From NCBI RefSeq assembly GCF_001665295.1, contig NZ_LZSE01000100.1, positions 1 to 64,000 on the forward strand: a stretch of 64,000 bases of DNA. The letters run 5' to 3'. The notes beneath the pieces are model-generated. The model did no database searches, had not been told where the DNA came from, and saw nothing but the letters and a program-made list of their open reading frames with translations. The translations under genes and the position numbers were made by a program. The DNA is from Mycobacterium sp. 1554424.7 (GTDB lineage Bacteria > Actinomycetota > Actinomycetes > Mycobacteriales > Mycobacteriaceae). Positions 58,195 to 64,000 of the stretch are shown in pieces (the first letter of the stretch is position 1; each line of letters starts with the position of its first letter).

Positions 58195-58256
58195 CGCGAG
58201 CGTGCGCAGAACGACACGCTACGCGGTGTGTCGGCGTGCAGACACGCACGCTCGCG
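58195..58256. repeat. 12-bp perfect inverted repeat with nested arms
   Basis: CGCGAGCGTGCG (58195-58206) and CGCACGCTCGCG (58245-58256) are exact complements. Inside, CGACAC/GTGTCG pair again. It lies between the kinase stop and uvrB start, both leftward, so it could end kinase transcription or be a dispersed palindromic element. Confidence 0.55.
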
Positions 58257-58281
58257 ACCAAGGAGGCCGGCCAAAACGACG

Positions 58282-60318
58282 CTAGGCCCCGGGGCGCGTC
58301 CACGTGCGGTTGACCGGATCGCACTGCAGCAGATAGCCGTCGTTCGACGTGGACATGGCGAACACCGAGGTGTTCGGCCGATTGCATGAGCTGCCGGTGG
58401 CGTGCACGCCCATCGTGATGGGCGCCTTGGCCCAGGTACTGCCCTCGCAGACGACTTGCTGGTTGGTGGTCGGGTCGTAGGCGAGCTTGTCGACGTCGCC
58501 GCATGGCCCGCCCAGCACGGGCGGTGCCGACTGCGACGACGCGTTCGAGGCGCTGAGCAACTGGTTGGGATCGGCCAGTGCCACGCCGGCCGGGGCGTCA
58601 CCGACGCGGGTGGCCACCATGGGCACGCGCACCACCGCGCCCTGGGCGCCGCACTCGTTGCTCAGCACCGTCTCGGTCTGCGTGCCGCGCAGGGAGCCGT
58701 CGGCTTGCGGCGCCAACGACCACGCGATGGTTTCCTGCTGGGTGGCGGTGACCTGACCGTTCGGCTGAGTGCAACCCACGCGTTCCTGCTGGGGAGCGCC
58801 CTGCCAGTAGCCGGAGATGTAGTGCAGCGTGTCCGTCTCGCCGCCATCGACAGTGCTGGCGACCTGGTGGTTGGCGTCGTCGAGCTGAGTCCCCGTGGCC
58901 GCGCACCCGTTGGTGGCGGTGCACACCCAGTGGAACGCCCACCAGGCGGTGCCGGCACCGTCGTGGCGGATCGGGATGCCGTTGCCGGTCAGCTTGCTGC
59001 GGTCGAAGGTCAGCTTGAAGGTGCCGTTTTCCACCGGCCCGCCGGGTTTCGCGGGCGCGGCACTGGGCGCGGGCACCGACGGGCTCGAGGCCAGAGCCGG
59101 GACGCTGGGCGCGGGACTGTCCGGCTGAAAGGAGTACAGGAGCGACCAGGTCGCGGCGACGGCGATCAGCACCGCGCACAGCAACGCGGTCGCCCACCGG
59201 GCCCGCGACGAAAACCTGCGCGCCGGTGTCACCACCGCTGGGGCGGGGACCGCCTCGGACTCGCCGTCCACCTGCTCGCTGACCGCGGCGGCAAACGCGC
59301 GGCACCGGTCGAAGCGGTCCTCGGGCTGCTTGGCCAGCGCCCTGAAGAACACGTCGTCGAGGTACGCCAGGTCGGGGCGGTGATCGCTGAGCCGGGGCGG
59401 ATCGTCGTGCAGGTGCTGGCTGATCACCGCGACCGGATTGGAATGCTGGAACGGCGGCGCGCCGGTGAGCAGATGAAATGCCGTGGCCGCCAACGCATAT
59501 TGGTCCGCCCGGCCGTCGATGTTGCGGCCCGTCAGTTGCTCGGGCGCGGCGTAGGCCACCGTTCCGACCGCGACATTCGTCTCGGTGATGCCGCTGATGT
59601 TGGCCAGGTGGCGCGCTACGCCGAAGTCCGCCAACAGGATTCGGCGCTCCCCGTCCTCGGGATGGGTGAGCAGGATGTTGGCGGGCTTGACGTCGCGGTG
59701 CAGCAGGCCGCGGTCGTGCGCGTAGTCGAGCGCCCCGGCGACGGCCTGCACGATGGCACACACCTCGTCGATCGGCATCCCGTCCGGGTAGCGCTCCTTG
59801 ACCAGTCGGGCGGCGTCGGTGCCCTCGACGTAGTCCATGGAAATCCAGAGCTGACCGTCGAATTCGCCGCGGTCGTGGACGCCGACGATGTGCGGGTGCC
59901 ACAGCGTCGCGGCCAAATCGGCCTCGCGGTTGAACCGCTCACGGAACTCGGGGTCGGCGGTGACAGCCTCGGCGAGCACCTTGATCACGTCGCGACGCGG
60001 CAGCCGGGGATGCAGCGCCAGGTACACCTCGGCCATGCCGCCGGCGCCGAGCTGCCGCAGGATCGTGTACCCCGCGAACGGCGCGCCGCTGCTCAGCGCG
60101 AGGCGAGATCCGCTGGACTCGGCGCGGGGCACAGCGACCGGAGGCTGGGCGTTCGGGGTCGAGTTGACCGGCGGGATGCGGCGAAACAGGTGCGCGACGG
60201 TCGCCGAGGGACCGGAATGAAAGCCCGCGCGCAGCGCCTCACGCGCCAGACGTGGGTTGCTCAGCAGCCGTCGCCCGGCGTCGATGCGCCGGGTAGTGCC
60301 CTTGTGATCGTCCGTCAA
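58282..60318 (-). CDS. PknF-like Ser/Thr protein kinase with extracytoplasmic domain
   Basis: 678 residues from TTG 60318, which has GAGGGGG at good spacing; the open frame extends 27 codons further without a better start. A 75-residue N-terminal tail precedes the kinase domain (about 80-345): [12 protein letters not shown] loop, RRDVIKVL Lys, [22 protein letters not shown], and an activation loop with several Thr ([20 protein letters not shown]). One membrane segment (about 376-397) separates it from a roughly 260-residue outer domain with several Cys that may form disulfides. The kinase part is closest, from memory, to PknF. It is divergent from an Rv1747-type exporter, the known PknF substrate. 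Confidence 0.92.
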   Translation of the reverse strand: MTDDHKGTTRRIDAGRRLLSNPRLAREALRAGFHSGPSATVAHLFRRIPPVNSTPNAQPPVAVPRAESSGSRLALSSGAPFAGYTILRQLGAGGMAEVYLALHPRLPRRDVIKVLAEAVTADPEFRERFNREADLAATLWHPHIVGVHDRGEFDGQLWISMDYVEGTDAARLVKERYPDGMPIDEVCAIVQAVAGALDYAHDRGLLHRDVKPANILLTHPEDGERRILLADFGVARHLANISGITETNVAVGTVAYAAPEQLTGRNIDGRADQYALAATAFHLLTGAPPFQHSNPVAVISQHLHDDPPRLSDHRPDLAYLDDVFFRALAKQPEDRFDRCRAFAAAVSEQVDGESEAVPAPAVVTPARRFSSRARWATALLCAVLIAVAATWSLLYSFQPDSPAPSVPALASSPSVPAPSAAPAKPGGPVENGTFKLTFDRSKLTGNGIPIRHDGAGTAWWAFHWVCTATNGCAATGTQLDDANHQVASTVDGGETDTLHYISGYWQGAPQQERVGCTQPNGQVTATQQETIAWSLAPQADGSLRGTQTETVLSNECGAQGAVVRVPMVATRVGDAPAGVALADPNQLLSASNASSQSAPPVLGGPCGDVDKLAYDPTTNQQVVCEGSTWAKAPITMGVHATGSSCNRPNTSVFAMSTSNDGYLLQCDPVNRTWTRPGA

Positions 60319-60494
60319 TCGCTGCCCCCTCTTTCCTCTGGTGTCACTCCCCTCACGTCCGAATGATGCCCGATCTCGGTGGGCGCTAAGTCTCAGCAAG
60401 CTATGACCCAGCTATGAGTGACCGAACCGAAACAAAGACAAATCACAGGCGAGTCCCATGGAGACCACTCAAACCGCCGACCGATACTTGAGGA
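60319..60494. promoter_or_regulatory. Divergent kinase / exporter upstream region
   Basis: 176 bp. AGCTATGA occurs twice (60399-60406 and 60410-60417, 11 bp apart), one helical turn, in the middle of the gap. This suggests a regulator or promoter element serving both genes. Confidence 0.4.
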
Positions 60495-63152
60495 GTGACC
60501 CGACCCGCCCCGCCCGTCCTGACAATCCGGCACGACGGGTCGCAACGCTCGTTCGCGGCCGGCCACGAGGTCGTCGTCGGGCGTGACGCCAACGCGGACA
60601 TGCGGATTCCGGATCCCCGCATCTCCCGCGCGCACCTGATCGTCCGGTTCGACCAGGGCCGCTGGCTGGCGATCGACAACGGCTCGCTGAACGGGACCTA
60701 CGTGAACGGCTACCGGATGCCGGTCATCGACATCCACGACGGCCAGAGCATCAACGTCGGCAACCCGCAGGGACCGCGACTGACGTTCGCGGTCGGGCCG
60801 CAGCACGGCCACGCCAGCGGCCCGCCCCCGGCCAGGCCGGCGCGGGACTCCGGGCCGCCCACCGTGGCGTGGTCCGCGCTGCCGGAGCGGACGAATCCCA
60901 CGGCACCACCCGGCCCCCGGCGCGGCCAGACGGGGAGCCAGCCCAGGCAGCCCGTCCCCCCGCGCCCGATGCCGCCCCAGGGCCCGCCTCGGCAGCCACC
61001 AAGGCCACCGCGTCCTCCGCAGCCCCGGCAGGCGCCGCCGCTGCGTGCGACGCCGCCGGACCAGGTGACGACCGTGAACGTCGAGCCGGCGATCCGGCCG
61101 GACGCGCCACCACCGGCCGAGTCCACCGTGGTCGACGCCAGGACGGCCGACGTCTCCAACCTGGCCACGAGGTTCGTGAAGCTGCTCTCGCCGCGCATGT
61201 CGGCGGCCGCGGGCACGGCCGGCGCCAAGACGATCGGGCGCGCGGCCGAGAGCGACATCGTCGTCTACGACGTTCTGGCCTCGCGCCATCACGCCACGCT
61301 GCTGCAGACCCCGCTCGGGACCGAGATCCGCGACAACAGCATCAACGGCACCTTCGTCAACGGCACCCGGGTCGGGTCCGCGATCCTGACCGACGGCGAC
61401 GTCGTCACCATCGGCAACGTCGACCTGGTGTTCCGCGACGGCACCCTGGTCCAGGGCGGCGCGGCCGCGGCGCGCACCGGCGGCCTCGAGGTGCGCAACG
61501 TCCGCTACGTCGTCGACAACGGCAAGCAACTGCTCGACGACATCTCGCTGACCGCCCGGCCGGGGACGCTGACCGCGGTGATCGGCGGGTCGGGCGCCGG
61601 CAAGAGCACGCTGGCCCGGCTGATCGCCGGCTACACCAGCCCCACCTCGGGTTCGGTCAGCTTCGAGGGCCACGACATCCACGGCGAATACGCGTCGCTG
61701 CGCAGCAGGATCGGCATGGTCCCCCAGGACGACGTGGTGCACCGCCAGCTCACGGTCAACCAGGCCCTGGGCTACGCGGCCGAACTGCGGCTGCCGCCGG
61801 ACACCAGCAAGGCCGACCGCGCCAAGGTGGTCGCCCAGGTGCTCGAGGAGCTGGACCTGACCAAGCACGCCGACACCCGCGTCGACAAGCTCTCCGGCGG
61901 CCAGCGCAAGCGCGCCTCGGTGGCGCTGGAGCTGCTGACCGGTCCGTCGCTGCTGATCCTCGACGAGCCGACCTCGGGCCTGGACCCGGCGCTGGACCAC
62001 CAGGTCATGACGATGCTGCGCCAGCTCGCCGACGCCGGCCGTGTGGTGATCGTGGTGACCCACATGCTGTCCTACCTGGACATCTGCGATCAGCTGCTGT
62101 TGGTCGCCCCGGGCGGCAAAACGGCCTACTTCGGCCCGCCCGACCAGATCGGCGACGCGATGGGCACCACCAACTGGGCCAAGATCTTCACCAAGGTGGG
62201 CGCCGACCCGGAGGAGGCCAACCGGCGCTTCCAGGAGCGGGCCGAGGCCCAGAGGCGGCCGCAGAAACTGCTGCCGGCCCGGACCGACGAGCCCGGCGAC
62301 CTGGGCGAGCCGGTGCACACCAGCGTGCGGCGCCAGATTTCCACGGTCGCCCGCCGGCAGGTCCGGCTCGTCGTCGCCGACCGCGCCTACTTCGTGTTCC
62401 TGGCGCTGTTGCCGTTCATCCTGGGTTCGCTGTCGCTGACGGTGCCGGGCAACCACGGATTCCAGGTGCCGGCCCCGAATGCGGGGACGCCCGACGAGGC
62501 CGCGCAGATCCTGGCCCTGCTGCTGCCGGCCGCGGCGTTCATGGGCACCGCGCTGACGATCCGCGACCTGGTCGGCGAGCGGGCCATCTTCCAGCGCGAG
62601 CAGGCGGTCGGGCTGTCGACGACGGCGTACCTGCTGGCGAAGACGGCGGTGTTCTGCGGGTTCGCGATTCTGCAGTCGGCGATCGTCACCGCGATCGTGG
62701 TGATCGGCAAGAGCGCCCCGACGCGCGGCGCCGTTCTGCTCGGCCATTCGACGGCCGGGGCCACCCTCGAGCTTTTCCTGACCGTGGCGGGGACCTGTGT
62801 CGCCTCGGCCATCCTCGGGCTGGCCATTTCGTCGCTGGTCCGCTCCAGCGAACAGATCATGCCGCTGTTCGTGGTCACGGTGATGGCGCAGCTGGTGCTG
62901 TGCGGCGGGATGGTCCCGGTGACCGGCCGGCTGGGTCTCGACCAGCTGTCCTTCGCGCTGCCGGCGCGCTGGGGCTACGCCGCGGCGGCGTCGACGGTCG
63001 ACCTGCGCCACCTGGTGCCCGATTCGCTGCTCGCCCAAGACCGGTTCTGGGAGCACACGTCGAAGGTCTGGCTGATCGACATGGGCATGCTGGCCGCGCT
63101 GTCGGTGTTCTACGGCACCTTTGTGCGGTGGAAAATCCGGTTGCGGCGTTAG
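60495..63152 (+). CDS. FHA-FHA-ABC exporter (Rv1747 type)
   Basis: 885 residues from GTG 60495, with AGGAG overlapping the start. FHA1 (about 5-95) has GRDANADMRIPDPRISRAHL and SLNGTYVNG. A Pro-rich linker of about 110 residues follows. FHA2 (about 235-315) has SRHHATLL and NSINGTFVNG. The ABC module (about 335-560) has Walker A GGSGAGKSTL (362), LSGGQRKRASVAL and LLILDEPTSGLD. About six membrane segments form the C-terminal half (about 620-885), an ABC-2 half transporter. In M. tuberculosis, PknF phosphorylates Rv1747 in the linker and FHA domains read this; Rv1747 is linked to export of PIM lipids and growth in hosts. Confidence 0.95.
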   Translation: MTRPAPPVLTIRHDGSQRSFAAGHEVVVGRDANADMRIPDPRISRAHLIVRFDQGRWLAIDNGSLNGTYVNGYRMPVIDIHDGQSINVGNPQGPRLTFAVGPQHGHASGPPPARPARDSGPPTVAWSALPERTNPTAPPGPRRGQTGSQPRQPVPPRPMPPQGPPRQPPRPPRPPQPRQAPPLRATPPDQVTTVNVEPAIRPDAPPPAESTVVDARTADVSNLATRFVKLLSPRMSAAAGTAGAKTIGRAAESDIVVYDVLASRHHATLLQTPLGTEIRDNSINGTFVNGTRVGSAILTDGDVVTIGNVDLVFRDGTLVQGGAAAARTGGLEVRNVRYVVDNGKQLLDDISLTARPGTLTAVIGGSGAGKSTLARLIAGYTSPTSGSVSFEGHDIHGEYASLRSRIGMVPQDDVVHRQLTVNQALGYAAELRLPPDTSKADRAKVVAQVLEELDLTKHADTRVDKLSGGQRKRASVALELLTGPSLLILDEPTSGLDPALDHQVMTMLRQLADAGRVVIVVTHMLSYLDICDQLLLVAPGGKTAYFGPPDQIGDAMGTTNWAKIFTKVGADPEEANRRFQERAEAQRRPQKLLPARTDEPGDLGEPVHTSVRRQISTVARRQVRLVVADRAYFVFLALLPFILGSLSLTVPGNHGFQVPAPNAGTPDEAAQILALLLPAAAFMGTALTIRDLVGERAIFQREQAVGLSTTAYLLAKTAVFCGFAILQSAIVTAIVVIGKSAPTRGAVLLGHSTAGATLELFLTVAGTCVASAILGLAISSLVRSSEQIMPLFVVTVMAQLVLCGGMVPVTGRLGLDQLSFALPARWGYAAAASTVDLRHLVPDSLLAQDRFWEHTSKVWLIDMGMLAALSVFYGTFVRWKIRLRR

Positions 63153-63164
63153 GCCGGGCCGACC

Positions 63165-63911
63165 CTAGATCTGCTCCGCTCCGCCGTCGACGAACAACTC
63201 GCTGCCGGTCATGAAGCTGCTTTCGTCCGACGCGAGGAAAAGCACTGCCGCGGCGACCTCCTCGGGCCTGCCCAGGCGGCCCATCGGGACCTTGGCGGCC
63301 TCGCCTTCGCGTAGCTCCTGCTCTCGTCCGGCCGGCGCCAGTCCCAGCAGCCCTGGAGTCTCGACCGGCCCGGGAACGATCGTGTTGACCCGAATCCCGC
63401 GGCCTACGAGTTCGGCCGCCCAGGTCCGCCCGAACGAGCGGATCGCCGCCTTGGTCGCCGCGTAAACGCTGAACGCCGGGGTCCCGTTGTAGGCGGCGGT
63501 CGAGCCGGTCAGCACGATCGACGAGCCGCGGTTGAGCAGCGGCAGCATGGCTTGCACCGTGAACAACGTGCCACCCACGTTGGTCATGAACGTGGACGTG
63601 AAGTGTTCGACCGAAATGTCGCCCAGCGCCGCGAATTCTCCCCCGCCCGCGTTGGCGAAGAGCACGTCGAGGCCGTCCCCGCGGGATGCGATGGCGCCGG
63701 CGATCGCCGCGACGTCGTCGAGGTTGGCCACGTCGGCGCGGATGCCCGTCGCCCCGTCACCGATCGAGGCCACCGCGGCGTCGATGGTGTCCTGATTACG
63801 GCCGGTCAGGAAGACATGGGCGCCCGCGTCGGCCAGCCGCTGCGCGGTCGCCAACCCGATGCCCGAATTCCCGCCGGTGACGAGGGCTGTCTTTCCGCTG
63901 AGGTCGCTCAC
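63165..63911 (-). CDS. Short-chain dehydrogenase/reductase
   Basis: 248 residues from GTG 63911 (V-S-D-L-S-G-K-T-A-L-V-T-G-G); ATG 63965 would add 18 atypical residues. Classical SDR: TGGNSGIG cofactor loop (about 14-21), NAGGGEFAAL, catalytic Ser in TGSTAAYN and YAATK with Tyr and Lys, PGPVETPG, and a C-terminal DGGAEQI. An Arg after the first strand suggests NADP(H). Substrate unknown. Its stop faces the exporter stop, 12 bp apart. A GGGAGG with a three-codon ATG frame (M-S-Q-stop) overlaps the start, which may affect initiation. Confidence 0.92.
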   Translation of the reverse strand: MSDLSGKTALVTGGNSGIGLATAQRLADAGAHVFLTGRNQDTIDAAVASIGDGATGIRADVANLDDVAAIAGAIASRGDGLDVLFANAGGGEFAALGDISVEHFTSTFMTNVGGTLFTVQAMLPLLNRGSSIVLTGSTAAYNGTPAFSVYAATKAAIRSFGRTWAAELVGRGIRVNTIVPGPVETPGLLGLAPAGREQELREGEAAKVPMGRLGRPEEVAAAVLFLASDESSFMTGSELFVDGGAEQI

Positions 63912-64000
63912 TGTGACATCGTGATGCCTCCCAACACCACCGGCAACTAGGGTGAAATCATCCATCCCCCGAAACACGAGACGTTCGACCTGGTCGCCCG

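Noticed and set aside
58147-58281. LexA/SOS box upstream of uvrB
   Set aside because: No TCGAAC-N4-GTTCGA-like sequence found; the palindrome there has a different sequence and long loop.
60393-63056. 887-codon open frame antisense to the FHA-ABC gene
   Set aside because: The plus-strand frame has all FHA and ABC motifs; the antisense frame has none.

Overview
This 64 kb window is chromosomal DNA from a slow-growing Mycobacterium. Support: very high GC, ESX-type PE-family genes including a PGRS-type glycine-rich gene, and gene order matching the M. tuberculosis block from about Rv1633 (uvrB) to Rv1659 (argH), here mostly reverse-complemented. A PGRS gene argues against the M. avium complex, which is generally described as lacking PE_PGRS genes. 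No rRNA, tRNA, insertion sequence, prophage or CRISPR array was seen. Ortholog names are from recalled protein sequences, not a search.

Layout. 1-2.06 kb: the 3' part of a PE_PGRS-type gene. 2.07-10.5 kb: the complete arginine operon argC-J-B-D-F-R-G-H on the minus strand, with translationally coupled overlaps from argC to argR and a palindromic ARG-box candidate before argC. 10.7-21.1 kb: a tandem array of six PE-family genes, one of them broken, inserted between argC and pheT. Several share the same palindromic operator-like sequence upstream. 21.2-27.7 kb: pheT, pheS, a rhomboid-like membrane protein, a class III adenylate cyclase and a PE17-like gene. 28.0-31.3 kb: an MpaB-type oxygenase gene on plus, facing tsnR-rplT-rpmI-infC on minus. 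infC appears to start with AUC and has an intrinsic-terminator-like hairpin in its leader. 31.7-36.6 kb: lysX and a membrane-anchored esterase-like gene.

36.6-45.7 kb looks like an accessory block relative to the M. tuberculosis order. It contains a dienelactone hydrolase, a TetR regulator, an E1-like/nitroreductase protein (Rv1355c/MoeY family) and a GAF-GGDEF-EAL enzyme; the last three match Rv1353c-Rv1355c, which lie elsewhere in M. tuberculosis. On minus follow a putative N-acyltransferase, a cytochrome P450 and a SAM methyltransferase, which may form a small biosynthetic operon. 45.7-58.1 kb returns to the conserved order (uvrA, metallo-hydrolase, universal stress protein, mannosyltransferase, MFS pump, uvrB), with an MgtC-like gene and a winged-helix AlkZ-like gene added. 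58.3-63.9 kb: a PknF-like kinase divergent from an Rv1747-like FHA-ABC exporter, then a short-chain dehydrogenase.

Themes: amino-acid and tRNA-charging housekeeping; nucleotide excision repair; signalling by cAMP (a cyclase here, and a universal stress protein whose relatives bind cAMP), c-di-GMP and Ser/Thr phosphorylation; and ESX-secreted PE proteins. The most promising novel items are the operator-linked PE array, the infC leader, and the N-acyltransferase/P450/methyltransferase cassette.
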